From positions 1 through 9,352 of the forward strand of contig JAUVLX010000122.1 of NCBI GenBank assembly GCA_030600525.1: DNA of 9,352 bases. Reading direction: 5' to 3'. The position numbers and the translations under genes were made by a program. The notes beneath the pieces were generated by a model. It worked only from the letters and a program-made list of their open reading frames with translations. It was not told the origin of the DNA and ran no database searches. Numbering within the stretch: position 1 is the stretch's first letter; the number at the start of each line of letters is the position of its first letter. Source of the stretch: Desulfobulbus sp. Its GTDB lineage: Bacteria; Desulfobacterota; Desulfobulbia; Desulfobulbales; Desulfobulbaceae. Of the stretch, positions 1-6,011 are shown one piece after another.

Positions 1-849
1 GGCCATTTTGCGATCAGCAATTTCAAGACGCATGGTTTGATTGGCCTTTGCAAGGTCGGCAGTTCGCTCATCGATTATATTATCTCGGTTCACTATCTGA
101 TCCTGATGTTCATCTTCAATTGCCTCTGCCCGTTCAATGAGAGTCTTGATCCCAGGTATGTTACGGAGGGCCGCTTTTGCAAGACGGGTAAGAATTTTTG
201 GTTCCTGGTAGGTGACCCTAAAATCCCAGATGGCTCTACTGACATCACCAGGGCCTTCTGGCCCCTGTTCTATACAACGAGAAATCACCTTGATATTGGT
301 GGCCCCTGCCAGTCGGGCATAGGAGGCAAAACAACCTGCATTCCATTGCATGGTGAATGAGCAGGTGTCTATGCCAGGATTATGGGTAATGCGGATTTCT
401 ACAGATTCCTTTTCCAGTTTTACAACAGAGTACTTTTTGATTCTGTTGTATTTGTATGCCTCAGAGGAAACCTTTTTAGCCACTCTATGGATACCAAGCA
501 AAGGGATGCCCAGGGCGGTGGTAAGCATTGGTTGCGTTTTGTACATGGTGCTGCCTATTTTATAGGCAAGGCGAGGGTCAGGTACCTGGTTCTGGATTAC
601 ATCATGCAGCCTTTTGATAAACCTGTGGGAGAACCAGTATCTGGGATTTTTCAAGTGGGTGAGGCTGACTTCCTCTATTATACCGGTCTGTAGATTTTCA
701 ACGTGCACAGGTATCTGTAGGCAGACCTCAGTGATCAGCTTGCTGAGATCGAGGCAGGGGTGGTGCTCCTCTAAATATTGGATAAGTCAATAAGTGTTGA
801 GCGCCGACACCTCTTTGGCCATTGGTTGTATTTTGTTTTTCAGGTTCAT
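1..849 (-). pseudogene. N-terminal sensor part of a signalling protein, cut by the window edge, with an in-frame TGA
   Basis: Translating the minus strand from the ATG at 849 gives an open frame that runs off the left edge (283 codons), broken only by a TGA at codon 21 (787-789); from 786 to 1 there is no stop. The first 20 residues and those after the TGA read as one protein (ALNTY, stop, LIQYLEEHH), so the TGA looks like a nonsense change, perhaps from TGG. The body has a globular input-domain look (motifs NPRYWFSHRFIKRLHDVI, FTMQWNAGCFASYARLAG, AIWDFRVTYQEP). The last 44 residues are a charged heptad-like linker ending in LEIADRKMA, the type that precedes PAS, histidine kinase or GGDEF domains in sensor proteins. 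The output domain lies outside the window. No good Shine-Dalgarno precedes 849, and a stop at 898-900 limits upstream extension. I recognise the architecture, not a named family. A selenocysteine reading is possible but unsupported. Confidence 0.62.
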
Positions 850-979
850 TTTTTTTACGGCAGGCAAAAAATATTTGGTAAAGCACGATAAGGAACGCTA
901 TCAGGAAACAATCATGGATGTTGTGGGTGCTCGGAGAAGGCTGTTTCTATGATCCGGCAAGCAAGTTTTTCCTGGAGTC

Positions 980-1717
980 TCAGGCATAGGTGTAGCCGTT
1001 TTTTCCTTCTTTTTTAGTCGTAAGCATGGCAACGTCTGCCTTTCTTATCAGTTTGTCAGCAACTTTTCCGTCTTTAGAGTACATGCTTATGCCTATAGAG
1101 GCCGTAACTTCCTGATACTCTGTTTGTGCCTGAATTGCTGCGGCTATGGTTACACAGATTTTTTGAGCCACTCCCTTTGCGTTCTCTGCTGTAGATAGAC
1201 CTGGGAGAGCAACTACAAACTCATCCCCTCCCCACCGGCATACGATGTCCGATTCGCGGAGGCATTGTTGCAATGAAGAAGCCAAATGTTTGAGTAAAGT
1301 GTCGCCTTTATCATGACCAAAACGGTTATTCACCTGTTTGAAGTTGTCCAGATCAAGAAAGAGAATGCCGACCTGTTTGCCTTCACGATCAGCCTGGCGC
1401 ATACAAAGTTCTATCAGATCGTGGAACAAACGCCGATTAGGTAACCTGGTAAGATGGTCATGGTAGGCCATGTTGCGCAATTTTTTGCGAATTTTTTTCA
1501 GATCTGTAATGTCGTGTAGCGAGACTACAGCACCAAGCTTGGTGCCGTCATTGTCATACATTGCCTTTCCGTTAGCGCGCAGAGTCCGCTGCTTTTTCGA
1601 TGTGTCTTCTACTATAAACTTTTCATTTTTTACCGGTTGATCATGCAGTGCCCTGACAAGGGGGATTTCATCCGTGGGCAGTATACTTTTTCCATCTAAC
1701 CACCATGAAAGAGGCTT
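980..1717 (-). pseudogene. Diguanylate cyclase, C-terminal half of PAS plus complete GGDEF domain, 5'-truncated
   Basis: The frame is open from 1717 to the stop at 980. The first ATG in it is at 1561, giving a 193-residue product, but coding similarity extends upstream of that ATG: the residues between 1717 and 1561 (WWLDGKSILPTDEIPLVRAL and onwards) look like the middle and end of a PAS domain of the kind that ends in a ...VVSLHDITDLKK linker. Counting from 1561, the GGDEF domain starts with DHLTRLPNRRLF (about 35-46), has the inhibitory-site RxxD as RESD (102-105) and the active-site motif GGDEF (111-115). It should therefore convert two GTP to cyclic di-GMP and be product-inhibited. A TGA at 1718-1720 and foreign IS110-like sequence immediately upstream show that the N-terminal sensor part has been lost. 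The catalytic domain itself looks intact and could still be made from the ATG at 1561; whether it is expressed is unknown. Confidence 0.82.
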
Positions 1718-1719
1718 TC

Positions 1720-1935
1720 ACAACGAAGCATGAAACTTAAATATGGACAGTAAATTGAGCCATAGCTATATCCCTTTGAAAAGGTAATTAAGCCATTTAA
1801 TTATTTCAAAAAGGGAGAACAGCTATGACTCAAGAATAGAATACAACAGCCAATTTTATTATGCACCCTGTATGTTGCGGTCTGGACCTACACAAGATGA
1901 AAATTTCAGCTTGTTTGATTACAAGCTCTGCAGGC
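1720..1935 (+). mobile_element. IS110-family element, left-end fragment
   Basis: Immediately beyond the broken PAS-GGDEF gene is a short stretch with a structured leader (1757-1831), a Shine-Dalgarno (AAAGGGAG at about 1810-1817) and the start of an IS110-type transposase containing the PVCCGLDLHK motif at 1867-1896. IS110 elements have no conspicuous terminal inverted repeats, so the exact left boundary (somewhere in 1705-1760) cannot be read. Transposase-like sequence stops at about 1935, well short of the usual 300 or more codons, so only the left end remains. Confidence 0.6.
1757..1831 (+). promoter_or_regulatory. Long hairpin that encloses the RBS and start codon of the IS110 transposase
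   Basis: Two nested stems are visible. The outer one pairs GAGCCATAGCT (1757-1767) with AGCTATGACTC (1821-1831), 10 of 11 positions. The inner one pairs TCCCTTT...TAATTA (from 1771) with TAATTATTTC...AAGGGA (to 1816), with small bulges and a short apical loop. The right arm contains the Shine-Dalgarno and the ATG at 1825, so the fold would hide translation initiation. By position (between left end and coding sequence) it could also be part of an IS110 bridge RNA; that is inference. Confidence 0.55.
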
Positions 1936-2034
1936 GGTTACAATTTGATTGCAAATGGTCAGAAGGAAGCCAATAAGGTATTGCGGGCCCGTCGCCTCAG
2001 GGGAAGCCTATTTAGATACGATAGGAACGTCTGA
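1825..2034 (+). pseudogene. IS110-family transposase, N-terminal fragment with an early nonsense codon
   Basis: The ATG at 1825 sits behind a good Shine-Dalgarno and reads MTQE then TAG (1837-1839), then continues in frame as NTTANFIMHPVCCGLDLHK and on to a TGA at 2032-2034. The segment GLDLHKMKISACLI matches the opening of IS110 DEDD/RuvC-like transposases, where the aspartate of the GLD motif is the first catalytic acidic residue. After about residue 37 the sequence no longer resembles IS110 proteins and ends early. The ATG at 1861 gives a 57-codon frame that avoids the TAG, but a functional transposase is impossible: the rest of the RuvC domain and the C-terminal serine-containing Tnp domain are missing. 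Confidence 0.62.
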
Positions 2035-2113
2035 AGAACAAATGCACCCAACGGGGGTCCACCATCTGAAGCATATAAGTGACAATAACACTGTGGACTA
2101 TCTCGATGAAAAA

Positions 2114-2279
2114 CTAGTGTCGCGTCAACGATGAAATGTCGAAATATAGCGCTGGAATTTTTTGGTCCTGGATTTTTTTAACTGGTTGTTCATAGTGGGC
2201 TATGTACCACCAGTTAAAGAAATCAAGGTGCGAGAAAAAATAAGCAAGATACGTCAGAGCAGCGTTGACGAGACACTAG
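2114..2279. repeat. 166-bp imperfect palindrome bounded by CTAG, MITE-like or internally deleted IS
   Basis: The left arm starts CTAGTGTCGCGTCAACG (2114-2130); the right arm, read on the minus strand from 2279, starts CTAGTGTCTCGTCAACG, 16 of 17 identical. The inner arms, 2167-2195 and 2200-2228, match at 25 of 29 positions around a TGGG loop (2196-2199). The intervening section of each arm is less well conserved. No protein is encoded. Matching outer tips plus a CTAG at each end (a possible 4-bp target duplication, or part of the repeat) fit a non-autonomous transposable element. The family is not recognised. As RNA or single-stranded DNA it would fold into one long hairpin. Confidence 0.72.
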
Positions 2280-2411
2280 GCAACCTGGCACATGACCCTC
2301 ATGGCCGATTAACACCCTGGTTTTGTTTAATTTTGATGTTTGATATCAAGTTGTTAGGTGTTTCTGTGGGGGAGCTGGTTAGCAGGTTTGAGCCGATGGG
2401 AGTGCGAGCTG
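2280..2411. other. Intergenic DNA downstream of the sigma-54 regulator
   Basis: No gene is seen. It contains a small 8-bp stem with a bulge (2287-2306, loop CCC) without a T-tract in either direction. No convincing terminator for the leftward regulator gene was found. Confidence 0.4.
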
Positions 2412-3809
2412 TTACGGCCGTTGTAAAGGTATCTCCCATTTCTTCATGTATTTCCAGATCGATGTGTGGCTGACACCCAATCTGCGAGCCGCTTCCGCCT
2501 TGCTCCAGCCGCAATCCTCCAGCAGTATAATCAGTTGCTCCTTTGAGAGCTTTTCTCGCGAGCCAGCCTTCGGTGTTGACGCCGTTGAGTGTGTCTGGAT
2601 GTTCCCTACTGGGCGGCGGAGGTGTTCAGGCAGGTCCTCCCTTTCGATTCTGTCGCCGTTGCAAAGTACGAACGCGTGTTCCACGGCATTCTCCAGTTCT
2701 CTGACATTTCCAGGCCAGCGGTGGTCCATGAAAATTCGCATCACCTCCCGTGAAGTATCCACTATCCGTTTGCCGGTATGCGCATTGAAAAGCAGAATAA
2801 AGTGACTCGTCAGGAGAGAGATGTCTTCCTTACGTTCGCGCAGCGGTGGGACCCGAATGGGAAAAACGTTAAGCCGGTAGTAGAGATCTTCCCTGAAGGT
2901 TCCTTCCGCCACCATGGACTGCAGGTCCTTGTGAGTCGCTGTGATGATGCGGATGTTGATTTTTCGTGTCTTTGATTCGCCGATCCGCTCGATTTCCCGC
3001 TCCTGGATTGCACGCAGCAATTTTACTTGAATGAACGGACTGAGCTCGCCTATTTCGTCGAGGAAGAGCGTTCCGTCCGCAGCCTCCTCGAACCTACCTG
3101 TACGGGCTCGGATCGCACCGGTGTAGGCTCCCTTAATGTGGCCGAACAGCTCGCTTTCCACCAGGCTTTCTGGCAAGGCGCTGCAGTTCACCGTCACTAG
3201 GGGGTTTTCTTTCCGTTCGCTGTTGTAATGGATTGCGCCGGCGATCAGCTCCTTGCCGGTACCACTCTCGCCCTGGATTATTACTGTGGCGTCACTCGCC
3301 GCTGCCAACCGGACGGCCGTAAAAACATCGGTCATGGCCCTGCTTTTTCCGATGATGTTGTCGAGCCGGTGTATTTCCCCTAACTTCAACGAGGCTTCTT
3401 CCGCCTTCTTGCGCGCCCTGTTCAGTTCGGTAACGTCGGTAATTGTCTCCACTATGCCGATCACTTTCCCATTGTCGTCCCTAACGACGCTGGCATGCTT
3501 AATGACCGGCACATCGTGACCGTCTTTATGCTGCAAGCGGCACTCCTTAGCCCCTGACGATCCTTTTTCGAGAATCTTGCATCTGTTTATATCGGCGGGG
3601 CAGGTCTTGCCGAAACAGCGGCTGCAGTTGAGGAGTGCACATGTTTGGCCCACAGCCTCCTCGGCCGTATACCCGCTTATTTTTTCCATAGAACCGTTCC
3701 ATGAGGCGATGCGGCCATTGTTGTCCATGGTGAAAACGCCATCCGCCATGGAGTTGATGATCCTGCTGATAAGCCTGTTGTCCCATAACTCGGACTTTAT
3801 AGATAACAT
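2412..3809 (-). CDS. Sigma-54-dependent transcriptional activator (PAS, AAA+, Fis-type HTH)
   Basis: 465 residues, starting at the ATG at 3809 behind a GGAGG Shine-Dalgarno six bases upstream. An N-terminal PAS domain (about 12-130) begins IINSMADGVFTMD and ends in a TDVTELNRARKKAEEA linker; it contains C57, C62, C65, C70, C77 and C90, five of them within 21 residues, which suggests a metal, Fe-S or thiol sensor (inference). The AAA+ domain (about 150-385) has Walker A GESGTGKE (180-187), the sigma-54 contact loop as GAYTGA (227-232, tyrosine in place of the usual phenylalanine), Walker B GTLFLDE (246-252), the arginine-finger region FREDLYYRLNVF (305-316) and sensor II WPGNVRELEN (365-374). 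A C-terminal Fis-like HTH spans about 436-458 (SKAEAARRLGVSHTSIWKYM). It would hydrolyse ATP to open sigma-54 RNA polymerase promoters. There is no response-regulator receiver domain, so it probably senses its signal directly. It diverges from the transporter-usp operon, its likely target. Confidence 0.93.
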   Translation of the reverse strand: MLSIKSELWDNRLISRIINSMADGVFTMDNNGRIASWNGSMEKISGYTAEEAVGQTCALLNCSRCFGKTCPADINRCKILEKGSSGAKECRLQHKDGHDVPVIKHASVVRDDNGKVIGIVETITDVTELNRARKKAEEASLKLGEIHRLDNIIGKSRAMTDVFTAVRLAAASDATVIIQGESGTGKELIAGAIHYNSERKENPLVTVNCSALPESLVESELFGHIKGAYTGAIRARTGRFEEAADGTLFLDEIGELSPFIQVKLLRAIQEREIERIGESKTRKINIRIITATHKDLQSMVAEGTFREDLYYRLNVFPIRVPPLRERKEDISLLTSHFILLFNAHTGKRIVDTSREVMRIFMDHRWPGNVRELENAVEHAFVLCNGDRIEREDLPEHLRRPVGNIQTHSTASTPKAGSREKLSKEQLIILLEDCGWSKAEAARRLGVSHTSIWKYMKKWEIPLQRP

Positions 3810-3826
3810 TCTGGACCTCCGTGAAA

Positions 3827-3858
3827 GGGAACGTTCCCGTTACCTTCGGTAACGTTAC
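3827..3858. promoter_or_regulatory. Cluster of three overlapping palindromes, candidate activator binding sites
   Basis: Just upstream of the regulator's Shine-Dalgarno lie GGGAACGTTCCC (3827-3838, perfect 12-bp palindrome), CGTTACC-TTC-GGTAACG (3838-3854) and GTAACGTTAC (3849-3858, perfect). Fis-type HTH dimers bind palindromes, and the cluster is about 100-130 bp before the weak -24/-12-like element at 3954, a normal enhancer distance. It could serve both autoregulation of the regulator and activation of the operon. The middle one could also act as an RNA hairpin in the regulator's leader. Confidence 0.5.
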
Positions 3859-3953
3859 TTGTGTGTTACTCTAGCATGGCAATATTTTCCAAGAGGGTCA
3901 ATGGGAAACATTTTTCATTAACAATTCAAAGGGATAGGTGCATTTTGTGAAAC

Positions 3954-3969
3954 TGGAACAGAAATTGAA
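3954..3969 (+). promoter_or_regulatory. Weak sigma-54 promoter-like element facing the transporter operon
   Basis: TGGAAC, five bases, TTGAA matches the consensus TGGCAC-N5-TTGCA at all but one position in each half, with correct spacing. The near-invariant GC of the -12 half is GA here, so this is a weak candidate, kept mainly because a sigma-54 activator is divergently encoded next door. Confidence 0.25.
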
Positions 3970-4032
3970 ATTACAACTATAAACCGTGAGGTTGTTGTTC
4001 CCCGGTTTTAGACTGGGAGCGAAGCCTTTCGA

Positions 4033-4137
4033 ATGGAACGTGAACACCATCGCAAAAAAAGGCTTTTAAAGGAGATAAATCGTGTCCTCGTCGCCAATGA
4101 TTTTGTTATCAAAACAATCATCGACGAAACCAGATAA
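4033..4137 (+). CDS. Possible 34-residue small protein in the operon leader
   Basis: ATG at 4033 to TAA at 4135-4137 encodes a charged, probably helical peptide (starts MEREHHRKKRLLKEINRVLV, ends TIIDETR). A stop at 4009-4011 limits upstream extension. The nearest Shine-Dalgarno-like GGGAG is about 13 bases upstream, which is poor. The composition looks more protein-like than random and the stop directly abuts the hairpin at 4138. I do not recognise it. It overlaps another short ORF in a different frame, so at most one of the two is likely to be functional. Confidence 0.3.
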   Translation: MEREHHRKKRLLKEINRVLVANDFVIKTIIDETR

Positions 4138-4159
4138 CCCCCTTCATCGCCTAGGATGA
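4082..4159 (+). CDS. Possible 25-residue leader peptide (GTG start)
   Basis: AAAGGAG at 4068-4074, seven bases before a GTG at 4082, is the best Shine-Dalgarno in the leader. The frame reads MSSSPMILLSKQ... and stops at TGA 4157-4159, inside the right arm of the hairpin 4138-4165. A ribosome translating it would open that hairpin, which is the layout of a translational or attenuation-type leader. The peptide has no obvious run of a single regulatory amino acid apart from serines, and no known family is recognised. Confidence 0.3.
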   Translation: MSSSPMILLSKQSSTKPDNPLHRLG

Positions 4160-4165
4160 AGGGGG
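4138..4165 (+). promoter_or_regulatory. Perfect 11-bp GC-rich hairpin before the transporter gene
   Basis: CCCCCTTCATC (4138-4148) pairs perfectly with GATGAAGGGGG (4155-4165) around a six-base loop. No T-run follows, so it is not a normal intrinsic terminator. It sits 37 bases before the transporter ATG. Downstream, CTCTC (4169-4173) could pair with the transporter's Shine-Dalgarno GAGAG (4195-4199), giving a second, weaker sequestering stem. A role in mRNA stability, processing or regulated translation is inferred. Confidence 0.5.
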
Positions 4166-4202
4166 GCCCTCTCGCACCATTACATTCTTTCAAGGAGAGA
4201 AC

Positions 4203-5246
4203 ATGTTTACCACACTACAATTCATACAGAAAAATCTCGTGTATGTCATCCCGTTGTCAATGATTTGCGGACTCATCGGCGGCGGCTATATCTTCAACGC
4301 GAGTCCCCTGAAACAGCTGATTATTCCTATCACATTCCTCATGGTCTACCCGATGATGGTAACCCTGAATGTCAAATCGATTTTCAAGGGCCATGATATG
4401 AAGCTGCAACTGACCACCCAATTTATCAACTTTGTGATCATCCCTATAATTGTCTTTTCAATCGGCAAAATTTTTTTGGCAGGAGAAGCGGAGAAATATG
4501 GTCTCTGGGCCGTAGGTCTCTTTTTGATAGGCGTTCTGCCAGCCTCCGGAATGACCATATCCTGGACGGGCTTTGCCAAGGGCAACAAGGAAGCGGCAAC
4601 AAAGATGCTTGTTTTCGGGTTACTCATAGGCTCTGTAGCGGCACCGGTGTACACAAAAATTTTCATGGGAGCCACCGTCGATGTGGACATTTTCCACATG
4701 TTCAGGCAGATCTGCATCTTTGTTTTCGTACCGCTAATTGCGGGCTTGTTGACCCAAAGTTACCTGGTTAAAAAACATGGAAAACAGCTTTGGATGGACC
4801 TTTATAAACCAAAATTCCCACCGTTCTCAGCCTTAGGCGTCACCTTGATCGCCTTTGTGGCCATGTCCTTGAAAGCTAAAAATATAATCGCAAATCCAGG
4901 GGACATTCTCACAATCGTAATTCCCTTGATGGTATTCTATTTCATTTCTTATGCACTACTGACCATAACAGGCAGGATGTTCTTCAAACGTGAAGATGCC
5001 GTAGCCATGGTCTTTGGTGTGGTTATGCGTGACCTTTCCATTGCCTTGGCCATTGCAATGACGGCATTCAAGGAACAGGGGATGACAATTGCACTACTTA
5101 TTTCTCTTGCCTATGTCATACAGATTCAGTCTGCAGCATGGTATGTCAAACTGGTGCCGTTTTTCTTTAGGGAAAAATCAGCAAAAATCACTGAATTCGA
5201 TGTCCCAACTGTCAAAAGTAGCACAGTATATGAGGAGATATCATGA
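4203..5246 (+). CDS. ACR3/BASS-superfamily membrane transporter (arsenic-resistance-like)
   Basis: 347 residues, about ten hydrophobic segments, starting at ATG 4203 behind AAGGAGAG. Similarity is to the arsenite efflux pump ACR3 and bile acid:sodium symporter superfamily: the early VYPMMVTLNVKSIFKG (48-63) matches the YPMM...V...I.K element, and GVLPASGMTISWTGFAKGN (110-128) aligns with the fourth-helix region ending in W..AKG. ACR3 pumps carry an essential cysteine in that helix; here it is absent, and the only cysteines are C22 and C171. The late conserved helix reads VVMRDLSIALAIA (273-285) instead of the N-N-F-E type. It is therefore a secondary transporter of this superfamily in the inner membrane, probably not a standard arsenite pump; substrate unknown. 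It overlaps the following usp gene by ATGA, indicating translational coupling, and diverges from a sigma-54 activator. Confidence 0.82.
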   Translation: MFTTLQFIQKNLVYVIPLSMICGLIGGGYIFNASPLKQLIIPITFLMVYPMMVTLNVKSIFKGHDMKLQLTTQFINFVIIPIIVFSIGKIFLAGEAEKYGLWAVGLFLIGVLPASGMTISWTGFAKGNKEAATKMLVFGLLIGSVAAPVYTKIFMGATVDVDIFHMFRQICIFVFVPLIAGLLTQSYLVKKHGKQLWMDLYKPKFPPFSALGVTLIAFVAMSLKAKNIIANPGDILTIVIPLMVFYFISYALLTITGRMFFKREDAVAMVFGVVMRDLSIALAIAMTAFKEQGMTIALLISLAYVIQIQSAAWYVKLVPFFFREKSAKITEFDVPTVKSSTVYEEIS

Positions 5247-5746
5247 ACCAATCACTCTTTAAAAGAATTCTCTACGCAACAGACATGTCTGACAATGCGG
5301 TAGCTGCAGCTCATTATGCCATGCGTCTTGCCCATGACTACAAGGCTCACCTTACTATTGTCAATGTGGCAACAAATGTGATTGAAGAAATGTCTGTGAA
5401 TATGAGATACGACTTGGCTTCCCATTACGATAAGGATTTTTTGGATACAATCAGCCAAGATTCAATCGATAAAAACAGAAGGGCCTTAATAGAAAGGATT
5501 CACACCGTATATACAGAGATTATAAATACTATTCCGAATTGCCGGGTGGAGCCAGAAGTATCCATAAGGATGGGAAATACAGCTGAACAGATAGTACTTG
5601 AGGCACAAACGAACAAATCGGATCTCATTATTGTAGGGGCTAGGGGGCACAGTTTACTCGATGAAATACTTGTGGGAAGTGTCGCCAGGGGAGTGGTTAA
5701 AAGAAGCCCTGTTCCGGTAATGACTATTCCTCTTGCCCAAATATAG
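5243..5746 (+). CDS. Universal stress protein (UspA family)
   Basis: 167 residues, one Usp domain. It starts at ATG 5243 (Shine-Dalgarno GAGGAG at 5232-5237), overlapping the transporter stop by four bases. The N-terminal strand FKRILYATDMSDNA (6-19) supplies the conserved aspartate D14, and the C-terminal nucleotide site G-x2-G-x9-G-S is complete (G132, G135, G145, S146), followed by the usual VVKRSPVPVMTIP end. It is therefore of the ATP-binding Usp class, a small cytoplasmic alpha/beta dimer. Coupling to a transporter gene suggests it regulates or reports on that transporter, as proposed for other transporter-linked Usp proteins; that is inference. It is probably the last gene of the operon, since a strong terminator follows. 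Confidence 0.93.
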   Translation: MNQSLFKRILYATDMSDNAVAAAHYAMRLAHDYKAHLTIVNVATNVIEEMSVNMRYDLASHYDKDFLDTISQDSIDKNRRALIERIHTVYTEIINTIPNCRVEPEVSIRMGNTAEQIVLEAQTNKSDLIIVGARGHSLLDEILVGSVARGVVKRSPVPVMTIPLAQI

Positions 5747-5776
5747 GAACTTGATCGCTGTAACTCTAGGTCAAAG

Positions 5777-5813
5777 AACGTGGTCCTCTCGGGGGACCAC
5801 GTTAGTTTTCTTT
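5777..5813 (+). terminator. Intrinsic terminator of the transporter-usp operon
   Basis: AACGTGGTCC (5777-5786) pairs perfectly with GGACCACGTT (5794-5803), followed by the T-rich tail AGTTTTCTTT. It lies 31 bases after the usp stop. The tail overlaps the start of the neighbouring IS3 remnant. Confidence 0.85.
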
Positions 5814-5962
5814 ATCAATCAGACGAATAAGTGCGAGGTTCTCATCAGATTCCTTATCCTGTAGTAGCTGGAGCGTGGCAACTCAATCAGTTCGCATTGT
5901 CGACCAATACTTAATGACTCGTGGTTGGTATCTATGCAGGAGCGTTTCTCAGCGATGCTCAT
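5806..5962 (-). pseudogene. IS3-family transposase OrfB, N-terminal remnant, frameshifted
   Basis: From ATG 5962 the minus strand reads MSIAEKRSCIDTNHESLSIG then RQCELIELPRSSYY, the characteristic opening of IS3 OrfB before the DDE integrase core. After YYRI the frame is wrong and stops at 5819-5821, while another frame continues as ESDENLALIRLIDKEN, the expected next section, so an indel lies near 5857. The sequence then ends. The whole catalytic DDE domain is missing, so no activity is possible. Confidence 0.75.
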
Positions 5963-6011
5963 GATAGATGCCCGGTGTTTTTTTTAGCCAGTCAACCTCA
6001 ACCTGCAGTTT

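Noticed and set aside
37..693. Plus-strand ORFs at the left edge
   Set aside because: They are shadows of the minus-strand sensor frame, which is open for 262 codons and has recognisable signalling-protein features.
787..789. Selenocysteine codon
   Set aside because: No stable SECIS-like stem with a suitable loop right after the TGA, and no expected redox motif around it.
1949..2134. 61-codon plus-strand ORF crossing the IS110 junction
   Set aside because: It runs into the palindromic element, has no RBS and resembles nothing known.
2287..2306. Terminator of the sigma-54 regulator
   Set aside because: It is a short bulged stem without a T-run on the minus strand.
4138..4165. Intrinsic terminator before the transporter
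   Set aside because: The stem is strong but no T-tract follows, and the transporter gene starts only 37 bases later.
5978..5985. Programmed -1 frameshift site between IS3 OrfA and OrfB
   Set aside because: The A8 run is in the right place, but OrfB lies in the +1 frame relative to OrfA here, so the present remnant does not fit -1 shifting.
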